From NCBI GenBank assembly GCA_964342805.1, contig CAYFHQ010000164.1:1-5448 (forward strand): a DNA stretch of 5,448 nt, written 5' to 3'. Of the stretch, positions 1 to 5,448 are shown piece by piece. A program made the position numbers and the translations under genes. Numbering within the stretch: the stretch's first letter is position 1; the number at the start of each line of letters is the position of its first letter. Source of the stretch: CAYFHQ01 sp964342805 (lineage in GTDB: Bacteria > Bacillota > Clostridia > Peptostreptococcales > Acidaminobacteraceae). Under the pieces are notes generated by a model, which worked only from the letters and a program-made list of their open reading frames with translations, ran no database searches and had not been told where the DNA came from.

Positions 1-1413
1 AGGAATGTTCACATCGGCCACACAGTTGAGGAAGCCGGTTTCCTTGACAGGGTCATTGAGGGTCTGAAGGGCAACAACAATATCCGTCTCATTCTTGTCT
101 TGGCCAACTACACGAACAGACGTCCCCTTGTCCAGAGCGTCAATGATGGTCTGCTGAACCTTCTCGTATTCCTCACTGTTGAGCATGTTGACCTTAATAA
201 TGTCCTCAAAAATGTCCTCGAACTGGGGACCGATCTCTGGCGTTGGGAAGGCCACAATACAGAAGGACCGTTCCGACTCAGGAATATACTCTTCAATGAC
301 CTGGCGGGACTTGCTTTGGATCTCCTGGAACATGCCCTGTTGTTCTTGGGTCAGAACCAGGCGGTCTTCCTTGGGCTGTGGGGAGAATGGATCTTCACCA
401 AATCGTTCAATCCAAAGGATACCTGAATAACGACGCACACCCTCTTCGTGGTTCTTATAGGCACGGGCAAAAGTGGTCAACTGTTCTTCAACAAAATGGT
501 CGTCCAGAACCAGGGTATTGTCAAATTTATGGTCATAGTCAAACTGCTTGTTATGCTCAGTGGTTTGCAGCTGGGCAATAAAGCCGTTCAGGTTATGCTT
601 GGCAAATTGACGGATAATACTTCTATTAATTCGTTCTTGGCCAGCATTGGCAACAATTCGAACGTCATGACGCTTGGACATGTCCTTGTTGTCCCGCTTA
701 AAACCTTGGATGTAAGCCAGAACAATGGCCTCTGTCACCGTCTCCAGTTTATCCTCGTCATAGTCGTTGAGGAACTTGGCCGTCTTAATTTCATTCTCCG
801 TAATGGGAACACCCAGCTGGAATAGATAGCTCAGGTCATTGAGGTCAGCTGTACAAGTCAACTTGGTCAATCGATCATTGGCTGCCAGGTAGGTGTCAAA
901 TACTCGAGTCACCGCATGGTCATAGAGATGGATCTTGCTCATTTGCTGGTACACGTCAAGGGCAGACGCCACACCTGAGGCAAACATTTCATAAACATGG
1001 TAAGTCAAGTCAGCTACGTAGGCAATCTTAGCGATTTCATGGCCATAGGCTGCCTTGGGTAGGTTCTCAATCTTACCACTAAGACCACTAAAGAGTCTAC
1101 CGGCTTCCTTGCCCGCTTCTGCCACTGCATAGGTTGGGTTTGAGAAAGAAGTTTCATAGACTTTAGGGTCAGCAATCCCTATAAAGGCCTTGTTTTCAGC
1201 CAATAGGTTGTCAATAGACCGTCCTTGGAAATGGGCCTGTGTCGCCTTGGCCTCGAAGTCCATGATTTCCAGTAGTCGCGTGGACGCCCAGTGGAAGAAC
1301 CGCTGGGGCGCATCTTTTCCTTGTGCACTGGCACTTTGCATTTGCACCATGAGTTCCTTAAGTTCCATATAACGCGACAGGGACGCGTCATTCATTTCTT
1401 TATAAATACTCAT
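1..1413 (-). CDS. M29-type leucyl aminopeptidase, long form, N-terminal 471 residues (runs off left edge)
   Basis: Reading the reverse complement from the ATG at 1411-1413 gives 471 codons without a stop, so the gene is open at the window edge. The C-terminal part I can see (RSFCIVAFPTPEIG at about 382-395, VQQTIIDALDKG at 419-430, NETDIVVALQ at 441-450, NCVADVNIP at 463-471) resembles the segment just before the metal site in long M29 (aminopeptidase T/AmpS) family proteins. Those enzymes are cytosolic metallo-exopeptidases that remove N-terminal residues from peptides. The metal-binding Glu and His residues of the family lie after this point, so catalysis cannot be confirmed here. About 440 residues precede the TD motif, against roughly 200 in short AmpS/PepS, so this is the long-N-terminus type. 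The N-terminal part is mostly predicted helical, with no signal peptide or membrane segment. A strong SD (AAGGAGG, 1421-1427, 7 nt spacing) fixes the start. It lies downstream of xpt but is separated from it by a terminator, so it probably has its own promoter. Confidence 0.82.
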   Translation of the reverse strand, partial: MSIYKEMNDASLSRYMELKELMVQMQSASAQGKDAPQRFFHWASTRLLEIMDFEAKATQAHFQGRSIDNLLAENKAFIGIADPKVYETSFSNPTYAVAEAGKEAGRLFSGLSGKIENLPKAAYGHEIAKIAYVADLTYHVYEMFASGVASALDVYQQMSKIHLYDHAVTRVFDTYLAANDRLTKLTCTADLNDLSYLFQLGVPITENEIKTAKFLNDYDEDKLETVTEAIVLAYIQGFKRDNKDMSKRHDVRIVANAGQERINRSIIRQFAKHNLNGFIAQLQTTEHNKQFDYDHKFDNTLVLDDHFVEEQLTTFARAYKNHEEGVRRYSGILWIERFGEDPFSPQPKEDRLVLTQEQQGMFQEIQSKSRQVIEEYIPESERSFCIVAFPTPEIGPQFEDIFEDIIKVNMLNSEEYEKVQQTIIDALDKGTSVRVVGQDKNETDIVVALQTLNDPVKETGFLNCVADVNIP

Positions 1414-1420
1414 TTTCTTT

Positions 1421-1427
1421 CCTCCTT
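1421..1427 (-). promoter_or_regulatory. Shine-Dalgarno site of the aminopeptidase gene
   Basis: AAGGAGG on the minus strand, 7 nt before the ATG at 1411-1413. This near-perfect anti-16S match supports the start codon. In the 90 nt upstream of it (1428-1520) I could not find a convincing -35/-10 pair: a TAGAAT box is present but has no -35 at proper spacing. Confidence 0.85.
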
Positions 1428-1520
1428 GAAATAAACTGCCACGTTCAACTATTCTACACGTCGATAACAATTCCTTCTTAGCAAGTCTTAAACCCCATTA
1501 AGATTTGCAAAAAATCAACA

Positions 1521-1553
1521 AAACCCCATTCCTTGACTGGCGGAATGGGGTTT
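1521..1553 (-). terminator. Rho-independent terminator after xpt
   Basis: On the minus strand a perfect 12-bp stem (AAACCCCATTCC / GGAATGGGGTTT) encloses a 9-nt loop and is followed by a U-rich run (TGTTGATTTTTT, about 1509-1520). It begins 17 nt after the xpt stop codon and should end the xpt transcript, separating it from the aminopeptidase gene. Confidence 0.88.
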
Positions 1554-1570
1554 AATGACAAAGTTATTAC

Positions 1571-2173
1571 CTATGATGCAATTTCCTTGGGGCTAGCCGG
1601 AGACTCAGAGAAAACAGGCTGACCATTTTCAAAGGCTTTAATAATGGCAAGGGACTCCAAGTGAATGCCCTTTTCCTTTAAGAGGTCGCCCCCTTCTTGG
1701 AAGCCTTTTTCAATGACAATACCCACCCCTTGGGCAGATGCGCCCGCCTGCTGGACTAGGTCAAGTAAACCCAGGGCTGCACGGCCACGGGCTAGGAAGT
1801 CGTCTAGGATCAGGATATGATCGTCCTCATTGATAAACTTCTTTGAAACCCTCACTGTGTACTCCTTGGCTTTAGTAAAAGAGAATACCTTGGTCTCGTA
1901 GGTGCTATCGTCTAAGTTTTTAGAGGCAACCTTTTTGGCAAAGACCACTGGGACGTTAAAGTACTGGGCAGCGATGGCTGCAATGGCAATGCCCGATGCT
2001 TCAATGGTGAGGATTTTTGTGATTGGCTTGTGACCAAACCGCTTATGAAACTCTCTGCCAATGGCATTGAGAAGCTGAACGTCCAGCTGGTGATTTAGAA
2101 ATGTGTCAACCTTTAGTATGTCAGCGCCTTTGACTTGACCCCGTTCAAGAATGGCTTGTTTTAGTTGTTCCAT
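1571..2173 (-). CDS. xpt: Xanthine phosphoribosyltransferase
   Basis: Cytosolic purine-salvage enzyme that transfers ribose-5-phosphate from PRPP to xanthine, giving XMP for GMP synthesis. The 200-residue protein is close to the usual 190-197. It follows the Xpt pattern throughout: LKVDTFLNHQ at 20-29 with base-contacting Asn27, ITKILTIEASGIA at 51-63, the PRPP loop HILILDDFLARGRAA at 119-133 with Asp124/Asp125, and GIVIEKGFQ at 151-159 with Lys156. N27 and K156 sit at the same numbers as in B. subtilis Xpt. Two PRPP-loop positions differ from the usual DDFLANGQAA (Arg129, Arg131), and there is a short C-terminal extension. I chose the ATG at 2171-2173 because it matches family N-termini and has a moderate SD (AAGGGCGGG, 2178-2186). 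An in-frame TTG at 2216-2218 lies in the leader terminator's U tract and is rejected. The guanine riboswitch upstream is independent support for the function. Confidence 0.95.
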   Translation of the reverse strand: MEQLKQAILERGQVKGADILKVDTFLNHQLDVQLLNAIGREFHKRFGHKPITKILTIEASGIAIAAIAAQYFNVPVVFAKKVASKNLDDSTYETKVFSFTKAKEYTVRVSKKFINEDDHILILDDFLARGRAALGLLDLVQQAGASAQGVGIVIEKGFQEGGDLLKEKGIHLESLAIIKAFENGQPVFSESPASPKEIAS

Positions 2174-2177
2174 GATT

Positions 2178-2186
2178 CCCGCCCTT
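2178..2186 (-). promoter_or_regulatory. Ribosome binding site of xpt (moderate)
   Basis: AAGGGCGGG, 4 nt before the ATG at 2171-2173. It is an imperfect SD, weaker than those of the neighbouring genes, but it favours this ATG over the TTG 45 nt upstream. Confidence 0.6.
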
Positions 2187-2220
2187 TCAACAATGAGCGG
2201 TCCAAAAGTATAAAGCAAAA

Positions 2221-2238
2221 GCTCCCCATGTGGGGAGC
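2221..2238 (-). terminator. Leader (riboswitch-controlled) terminator hairpin of xpt
   Basis: On the minus strand, GCTCCCC-ACAT-GGGGAGC forms a perfect 7-bp stem with a 4-nt loop, followed by TTTTGCTTTA. It lies between the purine aptamer and the xpt start, where the expression-platform terminator of guanine riboswitches is expected. The U tract is interrupted, so termination may be incomplete. Confidence 0.8.
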
Positions 2239-2266
2239 ACGAATTTAATCAAATCAAAATTCGCGC
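2237..2266 (-). promoter_or_regulatory. Candidate antiterminator hairpin
   Basis: On the minus strand GCGCGAATTT (2257-2266) can pair with AAATTCGTGC (2237-2246): 10 pairs including one G-U, with a 10-nt loop, extendable by one more G-U. It uses the last bases of the aptamer's P1 3' strand and the first bases of the terminator stem, so it is the likely ligand-free alternative fold. The overlap with the terminator is only 2-3 nt, so the switching role is inferred. Confidence 0.55.
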
Positions 2267-2334
2267 CGTAGTCCGACAATTTACGGTAGTCGGGTAGAAA
2301 CTTATGGACCTTATCTCCAAGATTATACGTGCAC
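2263..2334 (-). promoter_or_regulatory. Purine riboswitch aptamer, guanine class
   Basis: The minus strand carries the conserved purine-aptamer core in order: P1 5' strand then TATAATC, a short P2 with loop GATAAGG, the junction AAGTTTCTACC, P3 (CCGACTA / TTGTCGG, one T-T mismatch) with loop CCGTAAA, then GACTACGG leading into P1 3'. L2 GG and L3 CC are kept for the loop-loop kiss. The residue equivalent to position 74 of the B. subtilis xpt aptamer is C (plus-strand position 2271 reads G), which specifies guanine/hypoxanthine rather than adenine. P1 pairs GTGC-CGTA with TACGGCGC if one A is bulged. Binding should stabilise P1 and favour the terminator at 2221-2238, switching xpt off when guanine is plentiful. 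Confidence 0.95.
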
Positions 2335-2368
2335 CTGTGTGGATCTCGTATGTGTAGTTATGACTCAC

Positions 2369-2397
2369 ATTGTAACGGAAGCGAGGCAATAAAGCAA
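2369..2397 (-). promoter_or_regulatory. Candidate sigma-A promoter of the xpt leader
   Basis: On the minus strand TTGCTT (2392-2397) and TACAAT (2369-2374) are separated by exactly 17 nt, a good spacing for the housekeeping sigma factor. The -10 matches at 5 of 6 positions, the -35 at 3-4. Transcription would start near 2362, about 28 nt before the aptamer. The -35 lies only 4 nt beyond the stop codon of the upstream gene. Confidence 0.5.
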
Positions 2398-2401
2398 GGC
2401 T

Positions 2402-3424
2402 TTAGCCGTGGATGGACATCTTTTCTCCCATGCCAAAGAGGCCGTTGACGATCAACTCTTTGTCTCCTGAGATTAAAATCCCCTCATAGTAGCCAAAGGG
2501 ACCTGAATAGTCTGTTCGTGCCAAGACCCAATTTTCATGGCGTTCATTTTCAGTCAGTGGATGAAAATGCAGGTCCACGTCTCCGTCACGGTCCATGATC
2601 CGCCAGACATTCTTTTGGTTGACCGTAAACTGGACTGCTGGCAGGGGATAAAACTTGCCTTCCACCCAAAAACCATTTTCATTGTACTTGTCTGGCTCCG
2701 TGGAGTCATTGACGGTCAAGTTGAAGCCGCTGAGTTTGCCGTCTGTAAAGCCTGCGCCAGTCACCCAGTTCCACTTCATGTGGTAGGGATAGAAGGCCTT
2801 TTGATCGTCGACGATGACAAAGCTATCTTCCTTTTTGAATCGAACCACCCGTTCTCCTATGGTCATGACCCCGTCCATGGGCATCAGTTGCTTGTGGGCG
2901 TACATGCCACAGTTGTTGGGCAAGGGAATGACATTGACTTCGGGTTGGTGGCCCCTTGCGTGGGCATTGAAATTAAAGGCAATGGGAGGCCTGTTTTTAT
3001 TGCCCTTAACCTTGACGGATAGTTGAATACGGTCAAACTCTAGACCGTGGTCTATGGCAATGAGAAGTTCTTCGTCTGAGAAGAAAACGCTGTCGTTGAG
3101 CAGGTTCTTAGACAGGTCTACCCTATGAAGAGGTCTGATCTTTGAGAATCTATGTAGGGCATTATACTGCTTATCATATACCAGGACTTGAAAGGCTGAG
3201 GCTGTCTTCAGGTTCATGATGGCAACGAAAATAAACCACTTTTCATTCCCTGCCTGGTAGGCATGCCACTCCTTGAGTCGAAGGTCTTTAAAGAGTTTGG
3301 GTGTGGTCTTACCCGTATAGACGTCCGCATTGATCAAATCGATGGACTTGGCAGGCTGGTTGTAGCGGCCAAAGCGCATCTTTCCATTTTGATCGAGGAT
3401 GTCGATTGCTTGCTGTTTTTCCAT
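2402..3424 (-). CDS. DUF2804 domain-containing protein, function unknown
   Basis: A 340-residue soluble protein with no signal peptide or membrane segment, matching the DUF2804 family by recognition over most of its length. Family-like blocks are NNCGMYAHKQ at 170-179, YHMKWNWVTGAG at 214-225, NENGFWVEGKF at 248-258, WRIMDRDGDVDLHFHP at 274-289, SGPFGYYEG at 307-315 and GLFGMGEK at 328-335. The alternating Trp/Phe/Tyr and charged residues in the second half suggest an all-beta fold. No catalytic motif is recognisable and I assign no function. The start is the ATG at 3422-3424 with SD GGAGG (3430-3434); the frame is open 12 nt further to a TTG, but that TTG overlaps the SD. A terminator upstream separates it from the exporter genes. 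A TATAAG box at 3456-3461 could be its -10, but I see no good -35. No terminator follows before the xpt leader. Confidence 0.85.
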   Translation of the reverse strand: MEKQQAIDILDQNGKMRFGRYNQPAKSIDLINADVYTGKTTPKLFKDLRLKEWHAYQAGNEKWFIFVAIMNLKTASAFQVLVYDKQYNALHRFSKIRPLHRVDLSKNLLNDSVFFSDEELLIAIDHGLEFDRIQLSVKVKGNKNRPPIAFNFNAHARGHQPEVNVIPLPNNCGMYAHKQLMPMDGVMTIGERVVRFKKEDSFVIVDDQKAFYPYHMKWNWVTGAGFTDGKLSGFNLTVNDSTEPDKYNENGFWVEGKFYPLPAVQFTVNQKNVWRIMDRDGDVDLHFHPLTENERHENWVLARTDYSGPFGYYEGILISGDKELIVNGLFGMGEKMSIHG

Positions 3425-3429
3425 GTGAA

Positions 3430-3434
3430 CCTCC
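3430..3434 (-). promoter_or_regulatory. Shine-Dalgarno site deciding the DUF2804 start
   Basis: GGAGG on the minus strand, 5 nt before the ATG at 3422-3424. The in-frame TTG at 3434-3436 shares a base with this site and has no SD of its own, so the ATG is the better start. Confidence 0.75.
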
Positions 3435-3490
3435 AATGATTCTTAGTCTACTCCCCTTATATTCCACACACATTGGTAATATCCTGCAAT

Positions 3491-3524
3491 AAAAAGGCCA
3501 CCCACCAAAATTGATGAGTGACCT
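3491..3524 (-). terminator. Rho-independent terminator after the ABC exporter gene
   Basis: On the minus strand AGGTCACTCATC and GGTGGGTGGCCT form a 12-bp stem (three G-U pairs) with loop AATTTT, followed by TTTTATT. It lies 34 nt after the exporter stop codon and should end that operon. Confidence 0.85.
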
Positions 3525-3558
3525 CACATTTATTCTTTAGGGCTTCCGTTTGGGAGCC

Positions 3559-5388
3559 TTAGGCCAAGAGTTCCATCTCACGCTCTTCAATGTACTGGTT
3601 ACGATAAAGGGTGTAGTAGTGGCCATGGCGGTTCATGAGCTGGTCATGGGAACCGGACTCAATTACCCTGCCCTTTTCAATGACCAGAATGCGGTCTGCG
3701 TTACGGATGGTTGACAGGCGGTGGGCAATGATAAAGGACGTTCTACCTTCCAGTACCTTCTCGATGGCATTTTGAACCTTCATCTCTGTTTCTGTGTCAA
3801 CAGAACTTGTTGCTTCGTCCAAGATAAATATCCTAGGATTGGCCAAGACAGCACGGGCAAAAGAAATCAACTGCTTTTCACCGGTGGACAGCTTGGTGCC
3901 CCCTTCTCCAACTTCCGTATGATAATCGGCTTCCAGGCGGAGGATAAAACCCTCTGCGTCTACAATACGAGCCGCTTCTTTGACTTCCTCGTCCGTGGCG
4001 TCCAGTCGACCATAGCGGATGTTTTCCAGTATTGACCCACTGAACAAGTGGGGAGACTGGAGGACATAGCCCAAGTGGGCATGGAGCCAGTGCTGGGACC
4101 GCTCCCGGTAGTCCACGCCGTCAATGAGGATTTTGCCACTAATTGGCTCGTAGAAACGGCAGGCCAGGTTGACAATTGTCGACTTACCAGACCCTGTCTC
4201 ACCTACAAGGGCAATGGTCTCCCCTGCAGCCACGTCTAGGCTAAAGTTCGTCAGGACAGGCTCCTCAGGGGTGTAATGGAAGGTCACATCGTCAAAGGTA
4301 ATGTGGCCTGCGACCCCGTCACCAGCTGTTTCGATCTTTTCACCAAAGTCACCGTACTTGTCCAAGATTTCTGCTGAGTCAACAATGTCTGGCTCTGCGT
4401 CAATCAGGGAGATAATCCGTTCCAGGGCTGCTTGGGCGCTCTGCATTTCTGCGAAAACCCGGGCAAACTCCCGAACAGGGTCAAAGAATCGAACCGTGTA
4501 GTTGAGGAATAAGACCAGGGTACCCAGGGAAACCGTTAAGTCTGCCACCCAGGTGCCTCCCAGACCCAGTACCAGGACGGTACCCACTGCACCAAGACCA
4601 ATAACCATTGGCAGGTAGAGGGCGGAGAAAATAGCTGCTTGGACGGACTTTCGTTTCATGGTGCCCGTAAGCTCACCAAACTCATTGATGTTTTCCCCTT
4701 CTCGATTGAGGACCTTGGAGGTTTTTGCCCCCAGGATGCCCTCGTTGAAGGCTCCAGTAATCCTGGAGTTAATCTTCCGGATCACCCGGTGGGTCTTTAG
4801 CATTTTCTCCTGAAAGAAAATACTGATGCCAATAAGGACTGGAATGACTGCCATAACTGCCAGGGCCAGCTTCCAGTTGGTAATGAACATGATGACCATG
4901 ATCCCTGCCATCATACTAATGCTCCAAACAAAGTCCACCAGACCCCAAGCTACGATTTCACCTACCCGGGTAATGTCTGAGGTCAACCTGGACATAATGC
5001 GGCCTGTGGCGTTTTTATCGTAGTAGGAATAGGACAGCTTTTGAAGTTTTTCGAACCCGTCACGTCGGAGGACGTACACCAGGTCCATTTCCACTTTACC
5101 AGCCAAGGCAATGAAGACAAAGACAATGGCTGACATAACAACAATGAGTGCCATATAGCGAATGCCAAAAGTCATCAGACCCTCTGTTTGGCCTGGCACA
5201 ATGAAGGTGTCAATGGCGTATTTAATCATTAGGGGCAGGCTGACTTCAATGGCTGAAATCACCAACATGCAAAGGCCTACGCCCATTAGCCACCAACGGA
5301 ACTGCTTTAAGAAACGAATGAAGTCCTTCCAGACTTTCATGCTGGATTTTAACGTGTAATTTTGATCTAGGTCTTGTTGCTCTTCCAT
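3559..5388 (-). CDS. ABC exporter half-transporter (fused membrane and ATPase domains), likely heterodimer subunit
   Basis: A 609-residue type IV ABC exporter subunit with a membrane domain (about 30-320; six likely segments near 32-54, 72-96, 146-170, 172-192, 252-276, 284-300) followed by an ATPase domain (about 362-600). Visible motifs: A-loop Tyr372, Walker A GETGSGKST 396-404 (Lys402), Q-loop Gln444, signature LSTGEKQ 500-506, Walker B FILDE 521-525 with catalytic Glu525, D-loop SSVD 528-531, H-loop His556. The ATPase residues are complete, but the signature departs from LSGGQ. It exports an unknown substrate from the cytoplasm or inner leaflet; drugs, lipids or peptides are all possible. 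The start ATG (5386-5388) has an SD-like AAGGGGG (5396-5402) that overlaps the preceding stop codon, so it is probably translationally coupled to the upstream gene, whose ending looks like a partner subunit. Resembles the BmrD/LmrD/TM288 type; exact orthology not resolved. Confidence 0.93.
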   Translation of the reverse strand: MEEQQDLDQNYTLKSSMKVWKDFIRFLKQFRWWLMGVGLCMLVISAIEVSLPLMIKYAIDTFIVPGQTEGLMTFGIRYMALIVVMSAIVFVFIALAGKVEMDLVYVLRRDGFEKLQKLSYSYYDKNATGRIMSRLTSDITRVGEIVAWGLVDFVWSISMMAGIMVIMFITNWKLALAVMAVIPVLIGISIFFQEKMLKTHRVIRKINSRITGAFNEGILGAKTSKVLNREGENINEFGELTGTMKRKSVQAAIFSALYLPMVIGLGAVGTVLVLGLGGTWVADLTVSLGTLVLFLNYTVRFFDPVREFARVFAEMQSAQAALERIISLIDAEPDIVDSAEILDKYGDFGEKIETAGDGVAGHITFDDVTFHYTPEEPVLTNFSLDVAAGETIALVGETGSGKSTIVNLACRFYEPISGKILIDGVDYRERSQHWLHAHLGYVLQSPHLFSGSILENIRYGRLDATDEEVKEAARIVDAEGFILRLEADYHTEVGEGGTKLSTGEKQLISFARAVLANPRIFILDEATSSVDTETEMKVQNAIEKVLEGRTSFIIAHRLSTIRNADRILVIEKGRVIESGSHDQLMNRHGHYYTLYRNQYIEEREMELLA

Positions 5389-5395
5389 TCAAAAT

Positions 5396-5402
5396 CCCCC
5401 TT
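5396..5402 (-). promoter_or_regulatory. SD of the ABC exporter gene, overlapping the upstream stop codon
   Basis: AAGGGGG on the minus strand, 7 nt before the ATG at 5386-5388. Its two A bases belong to the TAA stop (5401-5403) of the preceding gene, an arrangement typical of translational coupling. Confidence 0.7.
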
Positions 5403-5448
5403 ACCCTACATCTTGCTGTAGACTTTGAATATCCCAAATACGCTTATA
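5401..5448 (-). CDS. C-terminal end of upstream gene, probably the partner ABC exporter subunit (partial)
   Basis: The last 15 codons of a gene entering from the right edge, reading YKRIWDIQSLQQDVG then TAA. This resembles the common tail of ABC exporter half-subunits (YKRIYDIQ-like) after the ATPase domain. Its stop lies 12 nt before the start of the complete exporter gene on the same strand, as expected for a two-gene heterodimeric exporter operon. Only this tail is visible, so the assignment rests on a short match plus context. Confidence 0.7.
   Translation of the reverse strand, partial: YKRIWDIQSLQQDVG

Noticed and set aside
100..825. Overlapping plus-strand open frames of 67-125 codons
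   Set aside because: They lie opposite the continuous 471-codon aminopeptidase frame, have no SD, and their peptides resemble no known protein.
1428..1500. Promoter for the aminopeptidase gene (TTGCTA ... TAGAAT)
   Set aside because: The two boxes are about 22 nt apart, too far for a normal sigma-A promoter, and no better pair was found.
2174..2218. Longer xpt start at a TTG (215-residue product)
   Set aside because: The TTG lies in the U tract of the leader terminator, the extra 15 residues do not match Xpt N-termini, and the ATG at 2171-2173 has an SD.
2263..2334. Adenine-specific reading of the aptamer
   Set aside because: The specificity base is C (GACTAC) and not T (GATTAC), and the controlled gene is xpt, both pointing to guanine.
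2537..3022. Plus-strand open frame of 161 codons
   Set aside because: It is antisense to the DUF2804 gene, has no clear ribosome binding site, and the translated sequence has no recognisable family features.
3425..3436. Longer DUF2804 start at a TTG (344-residue product)
   Set aside because: The TTG overlaps the GGAGG ribosome binding site that serves the ATG at 3422-3424.
3309..3527. Minus-strand 72-codon frame spanning the intergenic region
   Set aside because: It runs through the exporter terminator and then overlaps the start of DUF2804 in another frame, with no SD or protein-like composition.

Overview
The window looks like ordinary chromosome from a low-to-moderate GC Gram-positive bacterium (Bacillota). 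Support comes from strong AAGGAGG-type ribosome binding sites, intrinsic terminators after genes, a guanine riboswitch in front of xpt, and an Xpt that aligns residue for residue with the Bacillus/Streptococcus type. Lactobacillales is a reasonable guess, but the genus cannot be fixed from the sequence. All genes lie on the minus strand, so transcription runs from high to low coordinates. I saw no believable plus-strand gene, tRNA, rRNA, CRISPR array or mobile element.

In transcription order: (1) 5401-5448, the last 15 codons of an upstream gene whose ending resembles an ABC exporter half-subunit. (2) 3559-5388, a complete 609-residue ABC exporter half-transporter starting 12 nt after that gene's stop, with its SD against the stop codon; the two probably form a heterodimeric multidrug/lipid-type exporter. 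An intrinsic terminator follows at 3491-3524. (3) 2402-3424, a 340-residue DUF2804 protein of unknown function. (4) 2221-2397, a regulatory block with a candidate promoter, a guanine-class purine riboswitch aptamer and a terminator hairpin. (5) 1571-2173, xpt (xanthine phosphoribosyltransferase), closed by a strong terminator at 1521-1553. (6) 1-1413, the N-terminal 471 residues of a long M29-type aminopeptidase that runs off the left edge before its active site.

The best understood unit is riboswitch-xpt: guanine (or a close analogue) should stop transcription of a purine-salvage enzyme through the aptamer and its terminator. The exporter pair is a second unit. The DUF2804 gene and the aminopeptidase appear to be separate genes with no visible functional link to their neighbours. 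I found no clear evidence of an undescribed system. The points most worth a second look are the geometry of the riboswitch expression platform, an altered PRPP loop in Xpt, the non-canonical ABC signature that predicts an asymmetric heterodimer, and a 10-base sequence present three times around the xpt terminator.
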